From assembly GCA_023614405.1 (NCBI GenBank), contig CM042696.1, positions 340,061,211 through 340,125,210 on the forward strand: a stretch of 64,000 nt of DNA, read 5' to 3'. Each line of letters begins with the position of its first letter. Within the stretch, counting starts at the first letter, position 1. This stretch comes from Avena insularis (Eukaryota; Streptophyta; Magnoliopsida; Poales; Poaceae). This document shows, one piece after another, positions 1 through 14,055 of the stretch. A program made the position numbers and the translations under genes. Under the pieces are notes generated by a model. The model was not told the origin of the DNA. It did not search any database and saw only the letters and a program-made list of their open reading frames with translations.

Positions 1-2575
1 TGGGAAAAACAGACATGCAATGACACTGGTGGATCCATGTGTGGTTTGTTTAGAGGAACATACATGCAATGACACTGGGTGTGGTTCATGAAAAGAATAG
101 ACATGCAATGACACTGGTGGATCCTTATGTGGTTTGTTTAGAAGGACACACATGCAATGACTCTAGCTGTGGTTCATGAAAAGAACACACATGCAATGAC
201 ACTAGTGGGTCCATGTGTGGTTTGTGAGAAGAACAGATATGAAATCACACTGGCTATGGTTCATGAAAAGAACATACATGCAATGACACTGGTGGATCCA
301 TGTGTGGTTTGTGGACAGAACAGACATGCAATGCCACTGGTGGATCCTTATGTGGTTTATTTAGAAGAACACACATGCAATGACTCTAGCAGTGGTTCAT
401 GAAAAGAACACACATGCAATGACACTGGTGGATCCATGTGTGGTTTGTGGAAAGAACATACATGCAATGACAATGGGTGTGGTTCATGAAAAGAACACAC
501 ATGCAATGACACTGGTGGATGCATGTGTGGTTTGTGAGAAGAACAGACATGCAATGACACTGGTGGATCCTTATGTGGTTTGTTTAGAAGAACACACATG
601 CAATCACTCTAGCTGTGGTTCATGAAAATAACACATGCAATGACACTGGTGTATCCATGTGTGGTTCATGAGAAGAACAGACATTCAATCACACTAGGTG
701 GATCCATTTGTGGTTTGTTTAGAGGAACAGACATGCAATGCCTCTGGATGTGGTTCATGAAAAGAACACACATGCAATGACACTGGTGGATCCATGTGTG
801 GTTCACTAGAAGAACAGACATGCAATCACACTGGCTGTGGTTCATGAAAAGAACATACATGCAATGACACTAGTGGATCCATGTGTGGTTTGTGGAAAGA
901 ACAACCATGCAATGACGCTAGTTGTCGTTCATGAAAACAACACACATGCAATGACACTGGTGGATCCATGTGTGGTTTGTGAGAAGAACATACATGCAAT
1001 GACACTGGTGGATCCATGTGTGGTTTATGAAAAGAACACACATGCAATGACATTGGTGTATCCTTATGTGGTTTGTGAGAAGAACACACATGCAATGAAT
1101 CTCGATGTGGTTCGTGAAAAGAACACACAAGCAATGACACTGGTGGATCCATATGTGGTTTGTGGAAGGAACATACATGCAATGACACAGGGTGTAGTTC
1201 ATGAAAAGAACACACATGCAATGACACTGGTGTATCATTATGTGGTTTGTGAGAAGAACACAAATGCAATGACTCTAGCTGTGGTTCGTGAAAAGAACAC
1301 ACATGCAACGACACTAGTGGATCCATATGTGTTTTGTGGAACGAACGGACGTGCAATGACTCTAGATGTGGTTCATGATAAGAACAGACATGCAATGACA
1401 CTGGTGGATCCATGTGTGGTTTGTGGAAAGAACAGACATGCAATGACTCTAGATGTGGTTCATGAAAAGAACACACATGCAATGACATTGGTGGATCCAT
1501 GTGTGGTTTGTGAGAAGAACAGACATGCAATGACTCAAGCTGTGGTTCATGAAAAGAACACACATGCAATGACACTAGTGGATCCATGTGTGGTTCATGA
1601 GAAGAACAGACATGCAATCATACTAGGTGGATCCATGTGTGGTTTGTGGAAAGAACAGACATGCAATGACTCGGGCTGTGGTTCATGAAAAGAACACACA
1701 TGCAATGACACTGGTGGATCCATGTGTGGTTTGTGAGAAGAACAGACATGCAATGACACTGGTGGATCCATGTGTGCTTTGTTTAGAGGACCAGACATGC
1801 AATGACACTGGGTGTGGTTCATGAAAAGAACACACATGCAATGACACTGGTGGATCCTTATGTGGTTTGTTTAGAAGAACACACATGCCATGACTCTAGC
1901 CCTGGTTCATTAAAAGAACACACATGCAATGACACTGGTGGATCCATGTGTGGTGTGTGAGAAGAACAGACATGCAATCACACTGGTGGATCCTTATGTG
2001 GTTTGTTTAGAAGAACACACATGCAATGACTCTAGCTGTGGTTCATGAAAAGAACAGACATGCAATGACACTGGTGGATCCATGTGTGGTTTGTGAGAAG
2101 AACAGATAGGTAATAACATAGGTGGATCCATGTGTGGTTTGTTTAGAGGAACATACATGCAATGACACTGGGTGTGGTTCATGAAAATAACAGACATGCA
2201 ATGACACTGGTGGATCCTTATGTGGTTTCTTTAGAAGAACACGCATGCAGTGACTCTAGCAGTGGTTCATGAAAAGAACACACAGGCAATAACACTGGTG
2301 GATCCATGTGTGGTTCATGAGAAGAACAGACATGCAATCACACTAGGTGGATCCATGTGTGGTTTGTTTAGAGGAACATACATGCAATGACTCTGATTAT
2401 GGTTCATGAAAAGAACATACATGCAATGACACTGGTGGATCCATGTGTGGTTTGTGGAAAGAACAGACATGCAATGACTCTAGCTATGGTTCATGAAAAG
2501 AACAGACATGCAATGACACTGGTGGATCCTTATGTGGTCTGTTTAGGAGAACACACATGCAATGACTCTAGTTGT

Positions 2576-2605
2576 GGTTCATGAAAAGAGGGTTCATGAA
2601 AAGAA
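2576..2605 (+). repeat. Local 15-bp duplication inside the satellite
   Basis: The segment GGTTCATGAAAAGA occurs twice back to back, starting at 2576 and 2591, and is followed by an atypical AACATAGTCGTAATGAC. It looks like a slippage or unequal-exchange scar within one monomer. Confidence 0.75.
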
Positions 2606-4869
2606 CATAGTCGTAATGACACTGGTGGATCCATGTGTGGTTTGTGAGAAGAACAGACATGCAATCACACTGGTGGATCCTTATGTGGTTTGTTTTGAAG
2701 AACACACATGCAATGACTCTAGCTGTGGTTCATGAAAAGAACACACATGCATCGACACTGGTGGATCCATGTGTGGTTTATGAGAGGAACAGACATGCAA
2801 TGACATAGGTGGATCCATGTGTGGTTTGTTTAGAGGAACAAACATGCAATGACACTAGCTATGGTTCATGAAAAGAACAGACATGCAATGGCACTAGCTA
2901 TGGTTCATGAAAAGAACAGACATGCAATGACACTGGTGGATCCTTATGTGGTTTGTTTAGAAGAACACACATGCAATGACTCTAGCTGTGGTTCATGAAA
3001 AGAACACACATGCGATGACACTAGTGGATCCATGTGTGGTTTGTGGAAAGAACATACATGCAATTACACTCGGTGTGGTTCATGAAAAGAACACACATGC
3101 AATGACACTGGTGGATCCATGTGTGGTTTGGGAGATCAACAGACATGCAATGACAATGGTAGATCCTTATGTGGTTTGTTTAGAAGAACACACATGCAAT
3201 GACTCTAGTTGTGGTTCATGAAAAGAACACACATGCAATGACACTGGTGGATCCATGTGTGGTTGATGAGAAGAACAGACATGCAATCACACTGGCTATG
3301 GTTCATGAAAAGAACATACATGCAATGACACTAGTGGATCTATGTGTGGTTTGTGGAAAGAACATACATGCAATGACTCTAGCTGTTGTTCATGAAAAGA
3401 ACACACATGCAATGACACTGGTGGATCCATGTGTGGTTTGTGAGAAGAACAGACATGCAATGACACTGGTGAATCCATGTGTGGTTTATGAAAAGAACAC
3501 ACATGCAATGACACTAGTGTATCCTTATGTGGTTTGTAAGAAGAACACACATTCAATGACTCTAGCTGTGGTTCATGAAAAGAACAGACATGCAATGACA
3601 CTGGTGGATCCATGTGTGGTTTGTGGAAAGAACAGACATGCAATGACTCTAGCTGTGGTTCATGAAAAGAACACACATGCAACGACACTGGTGGATCCAT
3701 ATGTGGTTTGTGGAAGGAACAGACATGCAATGACACTGGGTGTGCTTCATGAAAATAACACACATGCAATGACACTGGTGTATCCTTATGTGGTTTATGA
3801 GAAGAACACACATGCAAGGACTCTAGATGTGGTTCATGAAAAGAACACACATGCAATGACACTAGTGGATCCATATGTGGTTTGTGGAAGGAACAGACAT
3901 GCAATGACTCTAGCTGTGGTTCATGAAAAACAGACAAGCAATGACACTAGTGGATCCATGTGTGGTTTGTGGAAAGAACAGACATGCAATGACTCTAGCT
4001 ATGGTTCATGAAAAGAACACACATGCAATGACACTCGTGGATCCATATGTGGTTTGTGGAAGGAACATACATGCAATGACTCTGGGTGTGCTTCATGAAA
4101 AGAACACACATGCAATGACACTGGTGTATCCTTATGTGGTTTGTGAGAAGAACACACGTGCAATGACTCTAGATGTGGTTCATGAAAAGAACACACATGC
4201 AATGACACTAGTGGATCCATATGTGGTTTGTGGAAGGAACAGACATGCAATGACTCTAGCTATGGTTCATGAAAAGAACAGACAAGCAATGACACTGGTG
4301 GATCCATGTGTGGTTTGTGGAAAGAACAGACATGCAATGACTCTAGCTGTGGTTCATGAAAAGAACACACATGCAATGACACTGGTGGATATGTGTGGTT
4401 TGTGAGAAGAACATACATGTAATGACTCTAGCTATGATACATGAAAAGAACACACATGCAATGACACTGGTGGATCCATGTGTGGTTCATGAGAAGAACA
4501 TACATGATATCACACTAGGTGGATCCATGTGTGGTTTGTGGAAAGAACAGACATGCAATGACTGTGGCTGTGGTTCATGAAAAGAATACACATGCAATGA
4601 CACTGGTGGATCCATGTGTGGTTTGTGAGAATAACAGACATGCAATGACACTGGTGGATCCATGTGTGGTTTGTTTAGAGGAACAAACATGCAATGACAC
4701 TGGGTGTGGTTCATGAAAAGAACAGACATGTAATGACACTAGTGGATCCTTATGTGGTTTGTTTAGAAGAACACACAATGCAATGACTTTATCCGTTGTT
4801 CATGAAAAGAACACACATGCAATGACACTGGTGGATCCATGTGTGGTTTGTGAGAAGAACAGACATGCA

Positions 4870-4918
4870 ATCACACTAGTGGATCCTTATGTGGTTTGTT
4901 TAGAAGAACACACATGCA
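4870..4918 (+). repeat. Exemplar long monomer, 49 bp (frame-shifting variant)
   Basis: This variant has GGATCCTTATG followed by GTTTGTTTAGAAGAAC. It is one base longer than the 48-bp type because GTTTAGA replaces GTGAGA. The extra base moves the reading frame, and the open frame then ends at the TGA inside the next TTCATGAAA. This class (also as GTTTAGAGGAAC) accounts for most of the places where the long open frames stop. Confidence 0.88.
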
Positions 4919-5044
4919 ATGACTCTAGTTGTGGTTCATGAAAAGAACACACATGCAATGACACTAGTGGATCCATGTGTGGTTCATGAGAAGAACAGAC
5001 ATGCAATCACACTGGTTGTGGTTCATGAAAAGAACATACATGCA

Positions 5045-5092
5045 ATGACACTGGTGGATCTATGTGTGGTTTGTGGAAAGAACAGACATGCA
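5045..5092 (+). repeat. Exemplar long monomer, 48 bp, with BamHI site position
   Basis: Example of the 48-bp unit directly before a 39-bp unit, so the two form one 87-bp dimer. This copy reads GGATCT where most copies read GGATCC. Compared with the short unit it has about 9 extra bases (GGATCCATG type) before the shared GTGGTT core. Frequent variants after the core are TGTGAGAAG, TGTGGAAAG, TATGAAAAG and CATGAGAAG. Confidence 0.88.
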
Positions 5093-5131
5093 ATGACTCT
5101 AGCTGTGGTTCATGAAAAGAACACACATGCA
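5093..5131 (+). repeat. Exemplar short monomer, 39 bp
   Basis: Clean example of the short unit: it begins ATGACTCTAGCTGTGG and ends AACACACATGCA. Variants in the window replace CTCTAGCT with CTCTAGAT, CTCTGGCT, CACTGGGT or CACTGGCT. It lacks the GGATCC segment of the long unit. Read in the frame of its ATG it has no stop, so tandem copies stay open. Confidence 0.9.
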
Positions 5132-6965
5132 ATAACACTGGTGGATCCATATGTGGTTTGTGAGAAGAACATACATGCAATGACACTGGTGAATCCATGT
5201 GTGGTTTATGAAAAGAACACACATGCAATGACACTAGTGTATCCTTATGTGGTTTGTAAGAAGAACACACATTCAATGACTCTAGCTGTGGTTCATGAAA
5301 AGAACACACATGCAATGACACTGGTGGATCCATATGTGGTTTGTGGAAAGAACAGACATGCAATGACTCTAGCTGTGGTTCATGAAAAGAACACACATGC
5401 AATGACACTGGTGGATCCATGTGTGGTTCATGAGAAGAACAGACATGCAATCACACTAGGTGGATCCATGTGTGGTTTGTTTAGAGGAACATACATGCAA
5501 TGACTCTGATTATGGTTCATGAAAAGAACATACATGCAATGACACTGGTCGATCCATGTGTGGTTCATGAGAAGAACAGACATGCAATCACACTAGGTGG
5601 ATCCATGTGTGGTTTGTTTAGAGGAACAAACATGCAATGACACTAGCTATGGTTCATGAAAAGAACAGACATGCAATGACACTAGTGGATCCATGTGTGG
5701 TTTGTGGAAAGAACATACATGCAATTACACTCGGTGTGGTTCATGAAAAGAACACACATGCAATGACACTGGTGGATCCATGTGTGGTTTGTGAGATCAA
5801 CAGACATGCAATGACACTGGCTATGGTTCATGAAAAGAACATACATGCAATGACACTGGTGGATCTATGTGTGGTTTGTGGAAAGAACATACATGCAATG
5901 ACTCTAGCTGTTGTTCATGAAAAGAACACACATGCAATGACACTGGTGGATCCATGTGTGGTTTGTAAGAAGAACAGACATGCAATGACACTGGTGGATC
6001 CATGTGTGGTTTATGAAAAGAACACACATGCAATGACACTGGTGTATCCTTATGTGGTTTGTAAGAAGAACACACATTCAATGACTCTAGATATGGTTCA
6101 TGAAAAGAACACACATGCAATGACACTGGTGGATCCATATGTGGTTTGTGGAAGGAACAGACATGCAATGACACTGGGTGTGCTTCATGAAAAGAACACA
6201 CATGCAATGACACTAGTGTATCCTTATGTGGTTTGTGAGAAGAACAGACATGCAATCACACTAGTGGATCCTTATGTGGTTTGTTTAGAAGAACACACAT
6301 GCAATGACTCTAGTTGTGGTTCATGAAAAGAACACACATGCAATGACACTGGTGGATCCATGTGTGGTTCATGAGAAGAACAGACATGCAATCACACTGG
6401 CTGTGGTTCATGAAAAGAACATACATGCAATGACACTGGTGGATCTATGTGTGGTTTGTGGAAAGAACACACACGCAATGACTCTAGCTGTGGTTCATGA
6501 AAAGAACACACATGCAATGACACTGGTGGATCCATGTGTGGTTTGTGAGAAGAATAGACATGCAATGACACTGGTGAATCCATGTGTGGTTTACGACAAT
6601 AACACACATGCAATGACACTGGTGTATCCTTATGTGGTTTGTAAGAAGAACACACATTCAATGACTCTAGCTGTGGTTCATGAAATGAACACACATGCAA
6701 TGACACTGGTGGATCCATATGTGGTTTGTGGAGGAACATACATGCAATGACACTGGGTGTGCTTCATGAAAAGAACACACATGCAATGCCACTGGTGTAT
6801 CCTTATGTGGTTTGAGAGAAGAACACACATGCAATGACTCTAGATGTGGTTCATGAAAAGAACACACATGCAATGACACTAGTGGATCCATATGTGGTTT
6901 GTGGAAGGAACAAACATGCAATGACTCTAGGCGTGGTTCATGAAAAGAACAGACATGAACACACA

Positions 6966-6983
6966 TTCATAAACCACACATGG
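6966..6983 (-). repeat. Small inverted satellite fragment
   Basis: The plus strand reads TTCATAAACCACACATGG, which is the reverse complement of a normal piece of the long monomer (CCATGTGTGGTTTATGAA). Satellite on both sides is in the normal orientation. It is the only orientation switch I noticed in the array, but I did not search exhaustively. Confidence 0.75.
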
Positions 6984-7654
6984 TTTGTGAGAAGAACAGA
7001 CATGCAATCACACTAGTGGATCCTTATGTGGTTTGTTTAGAAGAACACACATGCAATGACTCTAGCTGTGGTTCATGAAAAGAACAGACATGCAATGACA
7101 CTGGTGGATCCATGTGTGGTTGATGAGAAGAACAGACATGCAATCACACTGGCTATGGTTCATGAAAAGAACATACATGCAATGACACTGGTGTATCCTT
7201 ATGTGGTTTGTAAGAAGAACACACATTCAATGACTCTAGATGTGGTTCATGAAAAGAACACACATGCAACGACACTGGTGGATCCATATGTGGTTTGTGG
7301 AAGGAACATAAATGCAATGACACTGGGTGTGCTTCATGAAAAGAACACACATGCAATGCCACTGGTGTATCCTTATGTGGTTTGAGAGAAGAACACACAT
7401 GCAATGACTCTAGATGTGGTTCATGAAAAGAACACACATGCAATGACACTAGTGTATCCATATGTGGTTTGTGGAAGGAACAGACATGCAATGACTCTAG
7501 GCGTGGTTCATGAAAAGAACAGACATGCAATGACACTGGTGGATCCATGTGTGGTTTGTGGAAAGAACAGACATGCAATGACTCTAGCTGTGGTTCATGA
7601 AAAGAACACACATGCAATGACACAGGTGGATCCATATGTGGTTTGTGGAAGGAT

Positions 7655-10600
7655 TAGACATGCAATGACACTGGGTGTGCTTCATGAAAATAACACACAT
7701 GCAATGACACTGGTGTATCATTATGTGGTTTATGAGAAGAACACACATGCAATGACTCTAGATGTGGTTCATGAAAAGAACACACATGCAATGACACTAG
7801 TGGATCCATATGTGGTTTGTGGAAGGAACAGACATGCAATGACTCTAGCCGTGGTTCATGAAAAGAACAGACATGCAATGACACTGGTGGATCCATGTGT
7901 GGTTTGTGGAAAGAATAAACATGCAATGACTCTAGCTATGGTTCATGAAAAGAACACACATGCAATGACACAGGTGGATCCATATGTGGTTTGTGGAAGG
8001 AACAGACATGCAATGACTCTAGCCGTGGTTCATGAAAAGAACAGACATGCAATGACACTGGTGGATCCATGTGTGGTTTGTGGAAAGAACGTACATGCAA
8101 AGATTAGCTGGGGTTCATGAAAAGAACACACATGCAATGACATAGGTGGATCCATATGTGGTTTGTGGAAGGAACAGACATGCAATGACACTGGGTGTGC
8201 TTCATGAAAATAACACACGTGCAATGACACTGGTGTATCCTTATGTGGTTTATGAAAAGAACACACATGCAATGACTCTAGATGTGGTTCAGGAAAAGAA
8301 CACACATGCAATGACACTGGTGGATCCATGTGTGGTTTGTGGAAAGAACGTACATGCAAAGATTAGCTGGGATTCATGAAAAGAACACACATGCAATGAC
8401 ATAGGTGGATCCATATGTGGTTTGTGGAAGGAACAGACATGCAATGACACTGGGTGTGCTTCATGAAAATAACACACGTGCAATGACACTGGTGTATCCT
8501 TATGTGGTTTATGAAAAGAACACACATGCAATGACTCTAGATGTGGTTCATGAAAAGAACACACATGCACCGACACTAGTGGATCCATATGTGGTTTGTG
8601 GAAGGAACAAACAAGCAATGACTCGAGCTGTGGTTCATGAAATGAACAGACAAGCAATGACACTGGTGGATCCATGTGTGGTTTGTAGAAAGAACAGACA
8701 TGCAATGACTCTAGTTGTGGTCCATGAAAATAACACACATGCAATGACACTGGTGGATCAATGTGTGGTTTGTGAGAAGAACATACATGTAATGACTCTA
8801 GCTATGGTACATGAAAAGAACACACATGCAATGACACTGGTGGATCCATGTGTGGTTCATGAGAAGAACATACATGATATCACACTAGGTGGATCCATGT
8901 GTGGTTTGTGGAAAGAACAGACATGCAATGACTGTGGCTGTGGTTCATGAAAAGAAGAAACATGCAATGACACTGGTGTATCCATGTGTGGTTTGTGAGA
9001 AGAACAGACATGCAATGACACTAGTGGATCCATGTGTTGTTTGTTTAGAGGAACAAACATGCAATGACACTGGGTGTGGTTCATGAAAAGAACAGACATG
9101 TAATGACACTAGTGGATCCTTATGTGGTTTGTTTAGAAGAACACACAATGCAATGACTTTATCCGTTGTTCATGAAAAGAACACACATGCAATGACACTG
9201 GTGGATCCATGTGTGGTTTGTGAGAAGAACAGACATGCAATCACACTAGTGGATCCTTATGCGGTTTGTTTAGAAGAACACACATGCAATGACTCTAGTT
9301 GTGGTTCATGAAAAGAACACACATGCAATGACACTGGTGGATCCATGTGTGGTTCATGAGAAGAACAGACATGCAATCACACTGGCTGTGGTTCATGAAA
9401 AGAACATACATGCAATGACATAGGTGGATCTATGTGTGGTTTGTGGAAAGAACAAACATGCAATGACTCTAGCTGTGGTTCATGAAAAGAACACACATGC
9501 AATGACACTGGTGGATCCATGTGTGGTTTGTGAGAAGAATAGACATGCAATAACACTGGTGAATCCATGTGTGGTTTATGAAAAGAACACACATGGAATG
9601 ACACTGGTGTATCCTTATGTGGTTTGTAAGAAGACCACACATTCAATGACTCTAGCTGTGTTCCATGAAAAGAACACACATGCAATGACACTGGTGGATC
9701 CATATGTGGTTTGTGGAAGGAACATACATGCAATGACACTGGGTGTGCTTCATGAAAAGAACACACATGCAATGCCACTGGTGTATCCTTATGTGGTTTG
9801 AGAGAAGAACATACATGCAATGACTCTAGATGTGGTTCATGAAAAGAACACACATGCAATGACACTAGTGGATCCATATGTGGTTTGTGGAAGGAACAGA
9901 CATGCAATGACTCTAGCCGTGGTTCATGAAAAGAACAGACATGCAATGACACTGGTGGATCCATGTGGTTTGTGGAAAGAACGTACATGCAAAGACTAGT
10001 TGTGGTTCATGAAAAGAACACACATGCAATGACATAGGTGGATCCATATGTGGTTTGTGGAAGGAATAGACATGCAATGACACTGGGTGTGCTTCATGAA
10101 AATAACACACATGCAATGACACTGGTGTATCCTTATGTGGTTTATGAGAAGAACACACATGCAATGACTCTAGATGTGGTTCATGAAAAGAACACACATG
10201 CAATGACACTAGTGGATCCATAAGTGGTTTGTGGAAGGAACAGACATGCAATGACTCAAGCTGTGGTTCATGAAAAGAACAGACAAGCAATGACACTGGT
10301 GGATCCTTGTGTGGTTTCTGGAAAGAACAGACATGCAATGACTCTAGCTGTGGTTCATCAAAAGAACACACATGCAATGACACTGGTGGATCCATATGTG
10401 GTTTGCGGAAGGAACATACATGCAATGACACTGGGTGTGCTTCATGAAAAGAACACACATGCAATGACACTGGTGTATCCTTATGTGGTTTGTGAGAAGA
10501 ACACACATGCAATGACTCTAGATGTGGTTCATGAAAAGAACACACATGCAATGACACTGGTGGATCCATGTGTGGTTCGTGAGAAGAACAGACATGCAAT

Positions 10601-10811
10601 CACACTAGTGGAACCTTATGTGGTTTGTTTAGAAGAACACACATGCAATGACTCTAGTTGTGGTTCATGAAAAGAACACACATGCAATGACACTGGTGGA
10701 TCCACGTGTGGTTTGTGAAAAGAACAGACATGCAATGACTCTAGCTGTGGTTCATGAAAAGAACACACATGCAATGACCCTGGTGGATCCATGTGTGGTT
10801 TGTGAGAAGAA
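7655..10811 (+). repeat. Higher-order repeat, ~3.16 kb, copy 1
   Basis: Landmarks in this block recur about 3,157 bp to the right. Examples are the rare GATTAGCTGGGG variant near 8101 (again near 11258) and the TGTATCATTATG variant near 7715 (again near 10872). Boundaries are approximate. About 500 bp around 8.1-8.6 kb looks identical to its partner by eye. Confidence 0.85.
8100..8618 (+). repeat. 259-bp tandem duplication nested in the 3.16-kb repeat
   Basis: The rare motif AGATTAGCTGGG occurs at about 8101 and again at 8360, with the same order of monomer variants after each. The same pair recurs near 11258 and 11517. The 259-bp duplication therefore predates the 3.16-kb duplication. Confidence 0.8.
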
Positions 10812-13800
10812 CAGACATGCAATGACACTGGGTGTGCTTCATGAAAATAACACACATGCAATGACACTGGTGTATCATTATGTGGTTTATGAGAAGAACA
10901 CACATGCAATGACTCTAGATGTGGTTCATGAAAAGAACACACATGCAATGACACTAGTGGATCCATATGTGGTTTGTGGAAGGAACAGACATGCAATGAC
11001 TCTAGCCGTGGTTCATGAAAAGAACAGACATGCAATGACACTGGTGGATCCATGTGTGGTTTGTGGAAAGAATAAACATGCAATGACTCTAGCTATGGTT
11101 CATGAAAAGAACACACATGCAATGACACAGGTGGATCCATATGTGGTTTGTGGAAGGAACAGACATGCAATGACTCTAGCCGTGGTTCATGAAAAGAACA
11201 GACATGCAATGACACTGGTGGATCCATGTGTGGTTTGTGGAAAGAACGTACATGCAAAGATTAGCTGGGGTTCATGAAAAGAACACACATGCAATGACAT
11301 AGGTGGATCCATATGTGGTTTGTGGAAGGAACAGACATGCAATGACACTGGGTGTGCTTCATGAAAATAACACACGTGCAATGACACTGGTGTATCCTTA
11401 TGTGGTTTATGAAAAGAACACACATGCAATGACTCTAGATGTGGTTCAGGAAAAGAACACACATGCAATGACACTGGTGGATCCATGTGTGGTTTGTGGA
11501 AAGAACGTACATGCAAAGATTAGCTGGGATTCATGAAAAGAACACACATGCAATGACATAGGTGGATCCATATGTGGTTTGTGGAAGGAACAGACATGCA
11601 ATGACACTGGGTGTGCTTCATGAAAATAACACACGTGCAATGACACTGGTGTATCCTTATGTGGTTTATGAAAAGAACACACATGCAATGACTCTAGATG
11701 TGGTTCATGAAAAGAACACACATGCACCGACACTAGTGGATCCATATGTGGTTTGTGGAAGGAACAAACAAGCAATGACTCGAGCTGTGGTTCATGAAAT
11801 GAACAGACAAGCAATGACACTGGTGGATCCATGTGTGGTTTGTAGAAAGAACAGACATGCAATGACTCTAGTTGTGGTCCATGAAAATAACACACATGCA
11901 ATGACACTGGTGGATCAATGTGTGGTTTGTGAGAAGAACATACATGTAATGACTCTAGCTATGGTACATGAAAAGAACACACATGCAATGACACTGGTGG
12001 ATCCATGTGTGGTTCATGAGAAGAACATACATGATATCACACTAGGTGGATCCATGTGTGGTTTGTGGAAAGAAACATGCATGCAATGACTGGCTGTGGT
12101 TCATGAAAAGAAGAAACATGCAATGACACTGGTGTATCCATGTGTGGTTTGTGAGAAGAACAGACATGCAATGACACTAGTGGATCCATGTGTTGTTTGT
12201 TTAGAGGAACAAACATGCAATGACACTGGGTGTGTTTAATGAAAAGAATGACATGTAATGACACTAGTGGATCCTTATGTGGTTTGTTTAGAAGAACACA
12301 CAATGCAATGACTTTATCCGTTGTTCATGAAAAGAACACACATGCAATGACACTGGTGGATCCATGTGTGGTTTGTGAGAAGAACAGACATGCAATCACA
12401 CTAGTGGATCCTTATGCGGTTTGTTTAGAAGAACACACATGCAATGACTCTAGTTGTGGTTCATGAAAAGAACACACATGCAATGACACTGGTGGATCCA
12501 TGTGTGGTTCATGAGAAGAACAGACATGCAATCACACTGGCTGTGGTTCATGAAAAGAACATACATGCAATGACATAGGTGGATCTATGTGTGGTTTGTG
12601 GAAAGAACAAACATGCAATGACTCTAGCTGTGGTTCATGAAAAGAACACACATGCAATGACACTGGTGGATCCATGTGTGGTTTGTGAGAAGAATAGACA
12701 TGCAATAACACTGGTGAATCCATGTGTGGTTTATGAAAAGAACACACATGGAATGACACTGGTGTATCCTTATGTGGTTTGTAAGAAGAACACACATTCA
12801 ATGACTCTAGCTGTGTTCCATGAAAAGAACACACATGCAATGACACTGGTGGATCCATATGTGGTTTGTGGAAGGAACATACATGCAATGACACTGGGTG
12901 TGCTTCATGAAAAGAACACACATGCAATGCCACTGGTGTATCCTTATGTGGTTTGAGAGAAGAACATACATGCAATGACTCTAGATGTGGTTCATGAAAA
13001 GAACACACATGCAATGACACTAGTGGATCCATATGTGGTTTGTGGAAGGAACAGACATGCAATGACTCTAGCCGTGGTTCATGAAAAGAACAGACATGCA
13101 ATGACACTGGTGGATCCATGTGTGGTTTGTGGAAAGAACGTACATGCAAAGACTAGTTGTGGTTCATGAAAAGAACACACATGCAATGACATAGGTGGAT
13201 CCATATGTGGTTTGTGGAAGGAACAGACATGCAATGACACTGGGTGTGCTTCATGAAAATAACACACATGCAATGACACTGGTGTATCCTTATGTGGTTT
13301 ATGAGAAGAACACACATGCAATGACTCTAGATGTGGTTCATGAAAAGAACACACATGCAATGACACTAGTGGATCCATTAGTGGTTTGTGGAAGGAACAG
13401 ACATGCAATGACTCAAGCTGTGGTTCATGAAAAGAACAGACAAGCAATGACACTGGTGGATCCTTGTGTGGTTTCTGGAAAGAACAGACATGCAATGACT
13501 CTAGCTGTTGTTCATCAAAAGAACACACATGCAATGACACTGGTGGATCCATATGTGGTTTGCGGAAGGAACATACATGCAATGACACTGGGTGTGCTTC
13601 ATGAAAAGAACACACATGCAATGACACTGGTGTATCCTTATGTGGTTTGTGAGAAGAACACACATGCAATGACTCTAGATGTGGTTCATGAAAAGAACAC
13701 ACATGCAATGACACTGGTGGATCCATGTGTGGTTCGTGAGAAGAACAGACATGCAATCACACTAGTGGAACCTTATGTGGTTTGTTTAGAAGAACACACA

Positions 13801-14055
13801 TGCAATGACTCTAGTTGTGGTTCATGAAAAGAACACACATGCAATGACACTGGTGGATCCATGTGTGGTTCATGAGAAGAATAGACATGCAATCACTCTG
13901 GCTGTGGTTCATGAAAAGAACATACATGCAATGACACTGGTGGATCTATGTGTGGTTTGTGAAAAGAACAGACATGCAATGACTCTAGCTGTGGTTCATG
14001 AAAAGAACACACATGCAATGACCCTGGTGGATCCATGTGTGGTTTGTGAGAAGAA
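10812..14055 (+). repeat. Higher-order repeat, ~3.16 kb, copy 2
   Basis: Tandem partner of the block to its left. It carries one 87-bp dimer more than copy 1 in the stretch after about 13.85 kb. It also contains a cluster of small indels between about 12.06 and 12.26 kb that copy 1 lacks. Confidence 0.82.
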
